A DNA stretch of 64,000 bases from Novacetimonas cocois (GTDB lineage: Bacteria > Pseudomonadota > Alphaproteobacteria > Acetobacterales > Acetobacteraceae): the NCBI RefSeq assembly GCF_003311635.1, contig NZ_QEXL01000001.1:275573-339572 (forward strand), written 5' to 3'. Below, in pieces: positions 50,352 to 59,425 of this stretch (position 1 is its first letter; each line of letters begins with the position of its first letter). A program made the translations under genes and the position numbers. The notes beneath the pieces are model-generated. The model was not told where the DNA came from. It was given only the letters and a program-made list of their open reading frames with translations, and made no database searches.

Positions 50352-50466
50352 AAACAGCCTGTGATAAAAAACAAAAGTTTCCGGGTGTCGCCTTTTTTTA
50401 AAAGGTGACGTCTTTCAAGGCTTTTTGAAAAAAGCTTCACCAAAAACTTTTACAATTTCAGGTTAG
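50342..50466 (+). repeat. Three-way-junction intergenic repeat, copy 3 (forward)
   Basis: The flank TTTGAAAACAGCCTG and GATAAAAAAC is followed by outer arm AAAAGTTT..GGGTG and its partner CACCAAAAACTTTT. These enclose a GTC..CCTTTT/AAAAGG..GAC hairpin (50387-50409) and a CTTTTT/AAAAAAG hairpin. Its left end overlaps the lolD stop codon. It separates lolD from dnaE on the same strand. Confidence 0.85.
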
Positions 50467-50521
50467 ACAGATTCTGACAGAGCATTGGCGCAGAATCGGC
50501 ATGGTGCGGTAGGATCAGGCC

Positions 50522-53500
50522 ATGTCACATGCCGATTTCATTCACCTGCGTGTCCACTCCGCCTATTCCCTCAGCCAGGGCGCGATCCGCGTGCCCGAGA
50601 TTGTCAGCCTGGCGCATGAAATGCGCATGCCCGGCGTTGCCATAACCGACACCGGCAACATGTTCGGGGCACTGGAATTTTCCCAGTACTGTTCGAAAAA
50701 GGGCATCCAGCCGATCATTGGCTGCCAGGTCGCGCTGCCCGCGCGATGCGACAAGCCCGGCAGCCCGGCGGAGCCGATGGCCCTGCTGGCGCGTGATGAA
50801 ACCGGCCTGATGAACCTGCAGTACCTGTCCTCTGCCGGGTTCCTGCAGCATGAGACGGATGAACCGACAGTCTCCCTCGACCTGCTGTGCGAACGTGCCG
50901 AAGGACTGTTCCTGATGACGGGCGGCACGCGCGGGCCGCTGTTCCGCATGCTTGCCGAAGGTCTGGAGGCCGATGCGCGACGCCTGCTGTCGCGCCTGCA
51001 TGAGGCCTTTGGCCGCAATATGGCGGTGGAACTGCATCGTCATGGCCTGCCTGCGGAACAGGCGGTGGAGCCGGGCCTGATCGCCCTGGCCGACGGGGCG
51101 GGAATCCCGCTGGTGGCGACAAACGAATGTTTCTTTCCCCGCCCGGACATGTACGAGGCGCACGACGCGCTGCTGTGCATCGCGCAGGGACGCACCATGG
51201 CCGAACAGGATCGCTGGCGGGTGACGCCCGAACACTGGTTCAAGCCGCCGCACATGATGCGCGAACTGTTCAAGGACCTGCCGGAGGCGTGCGACAACAC
51301 GCTGGAGATCGCGCGCCTGTGCGCCATCAAGGTGGAGACGCGCAAGCCGCTGCTGCCGGTCTGTCCCAAGGTGGCGCCCGGCGCGACGGAGGAGGAAACC
51401 CTGCGCGGCATGGCGCGTGACGGGCTGGAACGTCGCCTTTCGCGCATGAATGTCGATGAACAGACCCGCCGGACCTATGAGGAGCGGCTGGCCTTCGAAC
51501 TCGACATCATCGCGCGCATGGGCTTTCCCGGCTATTTCATGATCGTTGCCGACTTCATCCAGTGGGCAAAGGCGCATGACATCCCCGTGGGGCCGGGGCG
51601 TGGGTCGGGCGCGGGGTCGCTGGCGGCATGGGCGCTGACGATCACGGACATCGACCCCATTCCGTTCAATCTGCTGTTCGAACGTTTCCTCAATCCCGAA
51701 CGCGTGTCGATGCCCGACTTCGACATCGATTTCTGCCAGGACCGGCGTGATGAGGTCATCCGTTACGTCCGGCAGGAATATGGCCCCGACCGCGTGGCGC
51801 AGATCATCACGTTCGGAAAGTTGCAGGCCCGCGCGGCGGTGCGCGACGTGGGGCGCGTGCTGGGCCTGTCGTTCGGCATGGTCAACAGGGTTGCCGAACT
51901 GATCCCCAACAACCCGGCCAAGCCCGTCACCCTGAAACAGGCGATCGACGGGGAACCGCGCCTTCAGGAAATGCGCGACAATGACGAGGCGCTGCGCAGG
52001 CTGATGGAAATCGCCCTCCAGCTGGAGGGGCTGTTCCGGCATGCCAGCACGCATGCTGCGGGCGTGGTGATCGGCGATCGCGAACTGGTGGAACTGGTGC
52101 CGCTGTATCGCGATCCCAAAAGCGACATGCTGGTCACGCAGTATAACATGAAATTCGTGGAGCAGGCCGGACTGGTGAAGTTCGACTTCCTCGGCCTGAC
52201 CACGCTTACGATCCTCCAGCGTGCGGTGCAGTTCCTTGACAGGCTCGGAGTGCAGGTGGACCTTGCCGCGCTGCCGCTGGATGACAAGCTGACCTATGAC
52301 ATGCTCGCCCGGGGGGATACGGGGGGCGTGTTCCAGTTTGAAGGCGCGGGGATGCGCGATGTCCTTAAGCAGATGCGCCCGACCCGGCTGGAGGACCTGA
52401 TTGCGGCGGTTGCGTTGTACCGACCGGGTCCGATGGCCAACATTCCCGATTACTGCCGTCGCAAGCACGGGGAGCCGTGGGAACCCCCGCACGAGGAAAT
52501 CCGCGATATCCTGTCAGAGACCTATGGCATCATGGTCTATCAGGAACAGGTGATGCAGATCGCGCAGAAGATGGCGGGCTACAGCCTTGGCGGGGCGGAC
52601 CTGCTGCGCCGCGCGATGGGCAAGAAGATCCGCGCGGAAATGGATAAGCAGCGCGTGATCTTTACCGAAGGCGCGGTCAAGCGGGGCATCGACCATGAAA
52701 AGGCGGTCGAGGTCTTCGACCTGATGGCGAAGTTCGCTGATTACGGCTTCAACAAATCCCATGCCGCGGCCTATGCCCTTGTGTCGTACCAGACGGCATG
52801 GATGAAGGCCAACCATCCGGTGGCGTTTCTTGCGGCGTGCATGTCGCTGGCGCGTGAAAAGACCGAAAAGCTGGCGGCCCTGCGGCAGGAGGCCGAACGG
52901 CTGGGCATCAGTGTCCTGCCGCCGGACATCAATGCCTCCGACGCGGATTTCACGGTGGAAAAGCTGCCGGACGGGCAGTACGGGATCCGCTATGCCCTTG
53001 CGGCGGTCAAGAAGGTGGGGCTGGCTGCGATGCAGTCACTGGTCGCGTCGCGCGGCGATCGTCCCTTTGCCGACATGGCGGATATCGCCGCGCGTATCGA
53101 CCCGCGCAATATCAACAAGATGCAGCTGGAAAATCTGGCGCGCGCCGGTGCGTTCGATACCCTTCTTCCCAACCGCGCCCAGGCCTGCGCGTCGGCTGAA
53201 ATGATCCTGCGCCGGGCGCAGTCGCACGCGCAGGAAGCGGCGAGCGGGCAGATCGGCCTGTTTGGCGGCGGCGGGGCAGGCCCGGCGCGCGAGACGCTGC
53301 GTCTGCCATCGGTGCCGGACTGGCCCGAATTCGACCGGCTGAGCATGGAGGCCGACGCCATCGGGTTCCACCTGACGGCGCACCCGCTGGATTCCTATGG
53401 CCCGTTGATGCGGCGTCTGGGCGTGGTGAAATCCACGGGACTGGAAGCGGCGGCACAGGCGGGGATCACCCGCGTGAAAATTGCCGGATGCGTGGTCGAC

Positions 53501-53950
53501 CGCAAGGAACGCCCGACCCGCACCGGCAGCAAGATGGCGTGGGTCAGGCTGTCGGATGCCAGCGGTGGATGCGAGGTGACGTTTTTCTCCGAAGTCCTGC
53601 TGCGTTCGCGCGAGATCCTGACCGCCGGGAATGCGGTGGTCGTGACGGCGGACCTGCGCCTTGATGGCGAGGCACTGCGCATTACCGCGTCTGACGTCAT
53701 GGAGCTTGAGCAGGCGGCGGCCGATGCGGCGGCGGAACTACGGATCTGGTTCGATCGTGCCGATGCCATCGCGCCCATCCGCGAGATCCTCGATGGGCAT
53801 GGCGGGGGACGTGGTCGCATCATCCTCCATCCCTCCGTCGCGGAAACCCGTGATGTGGAAGTGACGCTGAGCGAACGTTACCGCGTGACCCCGCGCATCG
53901 CGCAGATGATCAAGTCGATTGATGGCGTCGGGCGCGTGGAACAGTTCTAG
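50522..53950 (+). CDS. dnaE: DNA polymerase III subunit alpha
   Basis: The 1142-residue replicative polymerase has an N-terminal PHP domain (HLRVHSAYSLSQGAI), a polymerase core and a C-terminal OB-fold/tail. The catalytic aspartates are in PDFDIDF (D399, D401, D403), with a third site further on. The PVGPGRGSGAGSL motif and RRAMGKKIRAEM are family hallmarks. The length is normal for the DnaE1 type. Repeat copies flank it on both sides (copy 3 before, copy 4 after). Confidence 0.97.
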   Translation: MSHADFIHLRVHSAYSLSQGAIRVPEIVSLAHEMRMPGVAITDTGNMFGALEFSQYCSKKGIQPIIGCQVALPARCDKPGSPAEPMALLARDETGLMNLQYLSSAGFLQHETDEPTVSLDLLCERAEGLFLMTGGTRGPLFRMLAEGLEADARRLLSRLHEAFGRNMAVELHRHGLPAEQAVEPGLIALADGAGIPLVATNECFFPRPDMYEAHDALLCIAQGRTMAEQDRWRVTPEHWFKPPHMMRELFKDLPEACDNTLEIARLCAIKVETRKPLLPVCPKVAPGATEEETLRGMARDGLERRLSRMNVDEQTRRTYEERLAFELDIIARMGFPGYFMIVADFIQWAKAHDIPVGPGRGSGAGSLAAWALTITDIDPIPFNLLFERFLNPERVSMPDFDIDFCQDRRDEVIRYVRQEYGPDRVAQIITFGKLQARAAVRDVGRVLGLSFGMVNRVAELIPNNPAKPVTLKQAIDGEPRLQEMRDNDEALRRLMEIALQLEGLFRHASTHAAGVVIGDRELVELVPLYRDPKSDMLVTQYNMKFVEQAGLVKFDFLGLTTLTILQRAVQFLDRLGVQVDLAALPLDDKLTYDMLARGDTGGVFQFEGAGMRDVLKQMRPTRLEDLIAAVALYRPGPMANIPDYCRRKHGEPWEPPHEEIRDILSETYGIMVYQEQVMQIAQKMAGYSLGGADLLRRAMGKKIRAEMDKQRVIFTEGAVKRGIDHEKAVEVFDLMAKFADYGFNKSHAAAYALVSYQTAWMKANHPVAFLAACMSLAREKTEKLAALRQEAERLGISVLPPDINASDADFTVEKLPDGQYGIRYALAAVKKVGLAAMQSLVASRGDRPFADMADIAARIDPRNINKMQLENLARAGAFDTLLPNRAQACASAEMILRRAQSHAQEAASGQIGLFGGGGAGPARETLRLPSVPDWPEFDRLSMEADAIGFHLTAHPLDSYGPLMRRLGVVKSTGLEAAAQAGITRVKIAGCVVDRKERPTRTGSKMAWVRLSDASGGCEVTFFSEVLLRSREILTAGNAVVVTADLRLDGEALRITASDVMELEQAAADAAAELRIWFDRADAIAPIREILDGHGGGRGRIILHPSVAETRDVEVTLSERYRVTPRIAQMIKSIDGVGRVEQF

Positions 53951-54302
53951 GCTCCGCCTACGGCAATCCGGATTGACAGTTGCTTGGACCGATCATTGCG
54001 CCCCCCGGATCAGGGGAGCGCAATGCCGTTCATGCGGCACCGGTGGATCATCCGAAAGTTTTTGGTGAAGCTTTTTTCAAAAAGCTTCAGATAACGTCGC
54101 CCGTTTGAAAAAAGCCGATACCCAAAAACGTTTATTGTTTTTTATCAGCAGGTTGTTTTCAAACTGTCTTCAGGCCGGTTTCAGATATGCCGAGCGGAGA
54201 TCGCCCACGCGGGAGTGTGAAGGCAGGGAGGGGAACTCAGGCAAAAGCGCCTGCGTTGGGCTGAGGTCATCCGAAGTAATTCCCAGAAAGGGGAGACACT
54301 CA
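53951..54302. other. Intergenic region after dnaE
   Basis: These 352 bases contain repeat copy 4 (54052-54174) and the leader of the YidB-like gene. Nothing else is recognisable in the remainder, and no clear promoter consensus is seen. Confidence 0.5.
54052..54174 (-). repeat. Three-way-junction intergenic repeat, copy 4 (reverse)
   Basis: Read on the minus strand it has the same order as copies 1 and 3. The flank CAGTTTGAAAACAACCTG and TGATAAAAAACAATAAACG leads to the outer arm GTTTTTGGG and its partner CACCAAAAACTTTC. The AAGCTTTTTTCAAAAAGCTT hairpin (54068-54087) is perfect, while the CGCCCGTTTGAAAAAAGCCG arm has decayed. Confidence 0.85.
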
Positions 54303-54677
54303 ATGACTGAATCGAATTTCTTTACCCGTGCCGGTGATTTCCTGACAGGCGCGACAGGCGATCATTCCGGGCTGATTACAGTATTGAACGAAATACTGGG
54401 GCCGATTACCCGAAAGGACCAGCCCACCCGGCTGGAGGCACGGTCAAAAACGCCGGAGGTGTTTGATACCGTGTCGCAATGGCAGCAGCAGGACAAGCCC
54501 CCTGCCACCACGGAAAGCATGATCCGCACACTGTTTTCCGATGCGGAAATCAGGAGATTTTCCGACGAAACGGGGCTGTCGGCGCCTGCCGCGATGGAAA
54601 TACTCAAGGTTATCGTGCCGCTCTGCGCGCGGGACCGGAAAAGAAGGCAGTTGCGCGTTCCTGATGAGGCGACCTGA
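54303..54677 (+). CDS. YidB-like (DUF937-type) small protein
   Basis: The 124-residue protein has a GGGGAG ribosome binding site. The C-terminal half SDAEIRRFSDETGLSAPAAMEILKVIVPL resembles the repeated helix-turn segment of YidB/DUF937 proteins, in which an aspartate-led helix precedes a G-x-x-x-x-x-A helix. The function is unknown. The N-terminal half is polar with no signal peptide. The reading frame continues upstream into repeat copy 4, but the ATG at 54303 fits the ribosome binding site. Confidence 0.6.
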   Translation: MTESNFFTRAGDFLTGATGDHSGLITVLNEILGPITRKDQPTRLEARSKTPEVFDTVSQWQQQDKPPATTESMIRTLFSDAEIRRFSDETGLSAPAAMEILKVIVPLCARDRKRRQLRVPDEAT

Positions 54678-54771
54678 GCTTTTTGCAGGTCGGGTATTTC
54701 CGTAATGTCGTGCTGCCTGTGGTGGTGGGATGTGACGGAAGCCGGAAACGTGAAAACTCCTTACATATACA

Positions 54772-54942
54772 GCATGTTCCCATGTATGGGTCATGCCTGT
54801 TCCGGTGGGGTGTAAAGTCCTGAAACAGGGCAGGGGATTTCCATGATCGGTACCTGTCGGTGACGGCAGGTACCGCAGGGGACGACAAATCCCGGCATCG
54901 GAACATGAATGACAATGGCTGGGACAAGGTAATATCTGACGC
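54772..54942 (+). promoter_or_regulatory. Structured leader of the mgtC gene
   Basis: An 11-bp stem (54848-54858 with 54865-54875, core CGGTACCTG/CAGGTACCG, 6-base loop) and a weaker CTGTT..CC/GG..AACAG stem upstream lie in the 95 bases before mgtC. mgtC genes in other bacteria have leaders that sense magnesium or proline. No known riboswitch is recognised. Confidence 0.35.
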
Positions 54943-55731
54943 ATGGTCATGACGCATGCGCCCGGCGAAGGCTGGGTCCAGCTGGGTGAACTCGGCCTGG
55001 CGTTCCTGCTTTCGGGGCTGGTGGGGCTGGAGCGGGAGATCCGCCAGAAAAGCGCGGGACTGCGTACCTATACACTGGTCGGTGTGGCGGCGGCACTGTT
55101 CATGCTGGTGTCCAAATACGGATTCAACGACGTTCTGGAAAAGGAACGGGTCATCCTCGACCCGTCGCGGGTCGCGGCCCAGATCGTATCGGGGATCGGT
55201 TTTATCGGTGGCGGCGTGATTTTCATGCGCCGCAACGTGGTGCGCGGCCTGACGACGGCGGCGTCGGTGTGGTTGACGGCGGCGCTGGGAATGGCATGCG
55301 GGGCGGGGCTGCTGGCGCTGGCGATCGCCACGACGCTTGGCCACTTCGTCATCATGTTCATCTTTCCACGCCTGTTGCGTCATATCCCGCATGAACGGCA
55401 GGCCGTCACGAATATCGGCATCACCTATGCCGACGGCAAAGGCGTGCTGAGACACATATTGGTGGAATGCACCCGCCTGCGTTTCAGGGTGGACCATGTG
55501 CGTATCGAGCGCGAGGGCCTGTATGAAACGGCGCGCGAAGCCCTGGAGGATCAGGCGGATTACGAGGGGACGGAGATGCGGATTCCCCCGATGTCGGGGG
55601 CGGCAAGGCGTCAGGTGCGTTTATCGATGCAGGTGAATGGCCCCACGCCCATTGCGCGGCTGATCGCCACATTGTCCGACATGCCGGGCATCATGGAGGT
55701 GGGCACGACTGACGAGCGGCATCTGGACTGA
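54943..55731 (+). CDS. mgtC: MgtC/SapB family membrane protein
   Basis: The 262-residue protein begins with the MgtC core. [39 protein letters not shown] leads to [37 protein letters not shown], with four to five transmembrane helices. A C-terminal cytosolic ACT-like domain (about 165-262) follows. MgtC proteins affect F-ATP synthase activity and growth at low magnesium. The ATG at 54943 lacks a strong Shine-Dalgarno; an ATG at 54949 is also in frame. Confidence 0.88.
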   Translation: MVMTHAPGEGWVQLGELGLAFLLSGLVGLEREIRQKSAGLRTYTLVGVAAALFMLVSKYGFNDVLEKERVILDPSRVAAQIVSGIGFIGGGVIFMRRNVVRGLTTAASVWLTAALGMACGAGLLALAIATTLGHFVIMFIFPRLLRHIPHERQAVTNIGITYADGKGVLRHILVECTRLRFRVDHVRIEREGLYETAREALEDQADYEGTEMRIPPMSGAARRQVRLSMQVNGPTPIARLIATLSDMPGIMEVGTTDERHLD

Positions 55732-55788
55732 ACCGCCCGGCACGGCTGGTCCCGGCCGCATGTGCCGCCGGGACCGCCCGATATCGGG

Positions 55789-56028
55789 TTACTGGAAATG
55801 GATCTGGTGGCTGTGCCGCCGGTCGCGGCCCAGGTCATAGGCGCCACCCTGTTCAAGGATGGCCTGATGGATGCGGTCCACCCGTTCGGAATGACGGCGT
55901 CCGCGACGTTTCTGCGCGATGCCCCGTGCCTGGAGGTTTCTGCTGCCGGCAGCACGTCCAATTTCGTGTTTAAGCTGCCCCAGCAGAATGTTTGTCTTGG
56001 CGAAGAGCATGTCCGTGAACTGATACAT
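55789..56028 (-). CDS. Small basic protein of unknown function
   Basis: The 79-residue protein starts MYQFTDMLFAKTNILLGQL and has a strong AAGGAG Shine-Dalgarno 9 bases before the ATG, which decides the start. It is rich in Arg, His and Gln (AQKRRGRRHSERVDRIH). No family is recognised. A 103-codon frame on the other strand overlaps it but lacks a ribosome binding site. It lies 127 bases downstream of the MFS gene on the same strand. Confidence 0.6.
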   Translation of the reverse strand: MYQFTDMLFAKTNILLGQLKHEIGRAAGSRNLQARGIAQKRRGRRHSERVDRIHQAILEQGGAYDLGRDRRHSHQIHFQ

Positions 56029-56084
56029 GTCACTTTCTCCTTGATGGTGGCCGCACTTAACGGGCGCCCATGACAAGGGGAACA

Positions 56085-56107
56085 TATTGCATGCCTGATA
56101 TGCAATA
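56085..56107. promoter_or_regulatory. Inverted repeat TATTGCAT-N7-ATGCAATA
   Basis: A perfect 8-bp inverted repeat lies 57 bases upstream of the small basic protein's start codon, so it may be an operator in that gene's promoter. It shares ATTGCATGCC with the inverted repeat before nnrDE. Confidence 0.4.
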
Positions 56108-56155
56108 AAAAACGCACATCGGTTCCGAATGAACTTTCGATGACGCCCCGCACAC

Positions 56156-57436
56156 CTATTCCGCGCGGATGTCATCCAGCCGGTCGAGGCGCCGCAGGCT
56201 GGGGAACATGGCCATCCACAGCAGCGTGACCGCAATCGTTCCGACCCCGCCCAGAGCCACGGCCTCCACCGGGCCAATCGCGCTGGCGAGCATGCCGCTT
56301 TCGAATTCCCCCAGCTGGTTGGACGATCCGATGAACAGCATGTTGACGGCAGACACCCGTCCCCGCATCGAATCCGGCGTGCGCAGCTGCACCAGCGCCC
56401 CGCGCACCACCACGCTGACGACATCGGCAGCCCCGAGCACCGCCAGGGCGACGATGGATAACGGCATGGATGTGGAAAGGGCAAAGACGATCGTCGCCAC
56501 GCCAAATGTCGCGACGGCGGCGAACATGGACGGCCCGGCGCGATGGTTGAGGGGCTTCCACACGAAAAACACCGCGCAGGCGACCGCCCCCATGGCTGGC
56601 GCGGCCCGCAGCAGGCCCAGCCCCATGGGACCGGCATGCAGGATGTCGCTGGCATAGACCGGCAGCATGGCCGTAGCACCCCCCAGCAGCACGGCGAACA
56701 GGTCCAGCGAAATCGCCCCGAGCATATCCGGCCGTTTCCGCATGAAGTGCCAGACATCCATGAACATCGACAGCGACAGCGACATCGGCTGGCGCGGGCG
56801 CGCGATATTGCGCAGCGGCAGCAGGAAGGTGCCCAGCATGGCAAGCGCGAAGCCAAGCGCGCAGATCATGTAGCACAGGCCCGCGCCCGCGCCGTACAGC
56901 AGGCCGCCCACCGATGGCCCCGTCACCGCCGCCGCCTGGAACAGCGAGGAGGAGACGGCCGCGGCGCGGGGGAACATGTGGGGCGGCACGATGGAGGGAA
57001 GGAAGGTCTGCTGGCACGGCATTTCAAAGGCCCGCGCCGTGCCGAAGACCATGACCATGGCATAGATCATGCCCGGCGTGGTCCATCCCCCGAACGCCGC
57101 CATCGCCATGAGCAGTGCCGAGCCGGCCTCGATCCCCTGGCAGGTCATGGCGATCCGGCGACGGTTCATGTGATCGGCTGCGTGTCCCGCCAGCATCGTC
57201 AGGCAGATCATGGGAAAGAACTGCGCCAGCCCCACCAGCGCGAGGGAACGGGTACTGTGGGTCAGGGCATAGATCTGCCACCCCACGGCCACCGCCTGCA
57301 CGCATGAGGAGAAGGAGGAGGAGGTCCGCGCCATCAGGAACGCCATGAGGCCGGGATGACGCAGAAGGCCGCCGGCCTGCGGATCCGGTCTGGATGTTTC
57401 CTCCGCCGTGGGGGAAAAATTCTTCGGTCGTGTCAT
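56156..57436 (-). CDS. MFS exporter, EntS-like
   Basis: The 426-residue protein has about twelve transmembrane helices and the EntS-type loop pattern: FSSCVQAVAVGWQIYAL in helix 1-2, AGHAADHMNRRRIAM in the 2-3 loop and RGRVSAVNMLFIGSSNQLGEFESG. EntS exports enterobactin; related exporters serve other siderophores or drugs. No siderophore genes are nearby, so the substrate is open. The gene is divergent from the CsaA-like gene, leaving 123 bases for both promoters. Confidence 0.85.
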   Translation of the reverse strand: MTRPKNFSPTAEETSRPDPQAGGLLRHPGLMAFLMARTSSSFSSCVQAVAVGWQIYALTHSTRSLALVGLAQFFPMICLTMLAGHAADHMNRRRIAMTCQGIEAGSALLMAMAAFGGWTTPGMIYAMVMVFGTARAFEMPCQQTFLPSIVPPHMFPRAAAVSSSLFQAAAVTGPSVGGLLYGAGAGLCYMICALGFALAMLGTFLLPLRNIARPRQPMSLSLSMFMDVWHFMRKRPDMLGAISLDLFAVLLGGATAMLPVYASDILHAGPMGLGLLRAAPAMGAVACAVFFVWKPLNHRAGPSMFAAVATFGVATIVFALSTSMPLSIVALAVLGAADVVSVVVRGALVQLRTPDSMRGRVSAVNMLFIGSSNQLGEFESGMLASAIGPVEAVALGGVGTIAVTLLWMAMFPSLRRLDRLDDIRAE

Positions 57437-57559
57437 GATGTTCCAAGCTATAGCAGGCGCGCGATTGAATCCGGCATGAAATCCCCGGTGAAAATTCCAT
57501 GTCGAAAAGGATTGATCGCAGGTTTACAATATGACGCGAACATGGGCAGAAACATTTCC

Positions 57560-57925
57560 ATGACAGACCTTGCGCCGCCTGTATCGGACATGCCAGCCAG
57601 CGATGGCGGCACCGGGTATCTGGATATCCGGGTCGGCACGATCCTGGAGGCCAGCCCGCTTCCGGATACGTACCGCGATACCTATCGACTGCGAATCGAT
57701 TTCGGTTCCCATCTTGGAACGCGCACGTCCGCCGTGCGGGTCAATCACCGCTATACCCCGTCGCGGCTGGCGGGGCGGCAGGTCTGTGCAATCGTGAATG
57801 TGCCGCCACGCCAGATCGGGCCCTTCCGCAGCGAGGTCCTGACCCTGAGCATGCGCGACAACAAGGGGGAGGCCGTGCTGATCCGTCCGGACAGCCGCGT
57901 CCCCGACGGAGGAAAACTGTTCTGA
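57560..57925 (+). CDS. CsaA-like tRNA-binding protein
   Basis: The 121-residue protein is a stand-alone tRNA-binding (EMAP-II-like OB) domain: YLDIRVGTILEASPLPD, YRLRIDFGSHLGTRTSAVRVNHRY, VCAIVNVPPRQIGPFRSEVL. CsaA in Bacillus acts as a chaperone and binds tRNA. I chose the ATG at 57560; an ATG at 57542 is equally possible, and neither has a good ribosome binding site. It overlaps the gpt start, so the two are co-transcribed. Confidence 0.88.
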   Translation: MTDLAPPVSDMPASDGGTGYLDIRVGTILEASPLPDTYRDTYRLRIDFGSHLGTRTSAVRVNHRYTPSRLAGRQVCAIVNVPPRQIGPFRSEVLTLSMRDNKGEAVLIRPDSRVPDGGKLF

Positions 57926-58410
57926 TGGCAACCAGTTATGCGACCGTGACGTGGGACCAGCTTCATCGCGATGCCCGTCAGCTGGCGGCGGAGCTCATGC
58001 CGCGTGGCCCCTTTAAGGGAATCGTGGCGATCACACGTGGCGGCCTGATCCCCGCCGCCATCATCGCGCGGGAACTGGACTGCCGCCTGATCGAGACGGT
58101 TTCCGTCGTGACCTATGACGAGGAAAAGCAGGGCGAGGCCACGGTCATCAAGCGGCCGGAAGCCGCGGGCGATGGCGAAGGGTTCCTGATCATCGACGAT
58201 CTGGTGGATTCGGGCGTCACGGCGGAACTGGTGCGCAGGATGCTGCCCAAGGCGCTGTTCGCATGCCTGTATGCAAAGCCGACGGGCCGTCCCCTGACGG
58301 ACATGTTCGTGGTGGAGGTACCGCAGGAAACCTGGGTGCTGTTCCCGTGGGACACCGCGCCGCTGTTCATTCCGCCGCTGGCGCGCAGGGACGATACGTC
58401 ACGTTCCTGA
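57925..58410 (+). CDS. gpt: Xanthine-guanine phosphoribosyltransferase
   Basis: The 161-residue purine-salvage enzyme converts guanine or xanthine and PRPP to GMP or XMP. The PRPP-binding motif is GFLIIDDLVDSGVTAELVR, with GIVAITRGGLIPAAIIAREL earlier and ETWVLFPWDTAP near the end. The ATG at 57925 overlaps the CsaA-like stop codon (TGATG). It is followed by tRNA-Pro. Confidence 0.94.
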   Translation: MATSYATVTWDQLHRDARQLAAELMPRGPFKGIVAITRGGLIPAAIIARELDCRLIETVSVVTYDEEKQGEATVIKRPEAAGDGEGFLIIDDLVDSGVTAELVRRMLPKALFACLYAKPTGRPLTDMFVVEVPQETWVLFPWDTAPLFIPPLARRDDTSRS

Positions 58411-58577
58411 AGTCGCCGTACTGTCGGCATGGCGGCGATGTTCACGTGAATGCGTTGTCATGCCAGCGGCTTTTGATGGCAGGCCGACTTGTCAGGTGGT
58501 GTGCGGGGGCGATATTTTTTTTCAACAAGGTGCTTGCCAGAGCGGCCAATGACACATAGCTTCCCCCTCCATGGTGA

Positions 58578-58654
58578 CGGGGCGTGGCGCAGCCTGGTAG
58601 CGCGCGTGTTTTGGGTACACGAGGCCCCCGGTTCGAGTCCGGGCGCCCCGACCA
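58578..58654 (+). tRNA. tRNA-Pro (anticodon UGG)
   Basis: A 77-nt cloverleaf with acceptor CGGGGCG/CGCCCCG, anticodon stem CGTGT/ACACG, loop TTTGGGT giving UGG and an encoded CCA. Confidence 0.95.
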
Positions 58655-58675
58655 CCATAATGGGAGATCGTTTTC

Positions 58676-58981
58676 ATGCGTGCCCGCGTTTATCAGGAAT
58701 CAAAAACAGCAACCCAGTCAGGCCAGGTGAACACGCATACGTGGGTTCTGGAATATGGCCAGACACAGCCCCGGCATGTCGACACGCTGATGGGCTGGAC
58801 CGGAAGCCGCGACACGCTGTCGCAGGTGCGCCTGCTGTTCCCCTCCCAGGAAGCCGCCGTTGCCTATGCCACGCATAATGGCATCGGATATGATCTGGAA
58901 CTGCCTGTTCCGCGCATCCGCAAGCCAAAGGCCTATGCCGATAATTTTCGCTGTGACCGTATCCAGAACTGGACGCACTAG
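58676..58981 (+). CDS. Complex I accessory subunit, NDUFS4-like (ETC complex I family)
   Basis: The 101-residue protein matches the NDUFS4/18-kDa family, with MGWTGSRDTLSQVRLLFPSQEAAVAYATHNGIGYDL and RIRKPKAYADNFRCDRIQNWTH. This family binds the NADH-oxidising arm of complex I in mitochondria and alphaproteobacteria. It is separated from the nuo operon by 14 kb, sitting alone between tRNA-Pro and tRNA-Arg with a GGGAG ribosome binding site. The start is ATG at 58676. Confidence 0.92.
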   Translation: MRARVYQESKTATQSGQVNTHTWVLEYGQTQPRHVDTLMGWTGSRDTLSQVRLLFPSQEAAVAYATHNGIGYDLELPVPRIRKPKAYADNFRCDRIQNWTH

Positions 58982-59008
58982 CTTCCATCTGGCACAACGC
59001 GGTGTTCC

Positions 59009-59085
59009 GCGCCCTTAGCTCAGTTGGATAGAGCAACAGCCTTCTAAGCTGTGGGTCGTTGGTTCGAATCCAACAGGGCGCGCCA
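59009..59085 (+). tRNA. tRNA-Arg (anticodon UCU)
   Basis: A 77-nt cloverleaf with acceptor GCGCCCT/AGGGCGC, anticodon stem ACAGC/GCTGT, loop CTTCTAA giving UCU, discriminator G and encoded CCA. Confidence 0.95.
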
Positions 59086-59425
59086 TTTTTCAATGATTTA
59101 GCCGTCAAAAATGCACACGGTTTGCCGTGCGGCATGGCTCATTGCAAAATTGGCCCATCCACGGCGCCCATGGCATGGCTGTGATCGGGGGGGACCTGCA
59201 GATCTCTCGGTCCCGGTGCTGTTTTTTATATCTGCATGTCGGTAAGCGCCTGACGCACGGTCTCTGTTGATGAGGGTCGTGGTGCTGTTGGTGGCTTTTC
59301 TTGCCGAAACAGTTCCCGTGCGGGCATGGCCGGAGGGAAGGTCGCGGGCTGCGATCAGGAGTGGTCTGTCATATTGCTGGCAGGCCGGGTTGCGGAGAAG
59401 GTCCTGACGGATGCAGTGCCCGTCG
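59086..59425. other. Intergenic region after tRNA-Arg
   Basis: These 340 bases hold frames on both strands but none with a ribosome binding site or recognisable product. I see nothing further in it. Confidence 0.4.

Noticed and set aside
55762..56073. 103-codon plus-strand frame overlapping the small basic protein gene
   Set aside because: It starts at GTG without a ribosome binding site, whereas the minus-strand gene has AAGGAG at ideal spacing.
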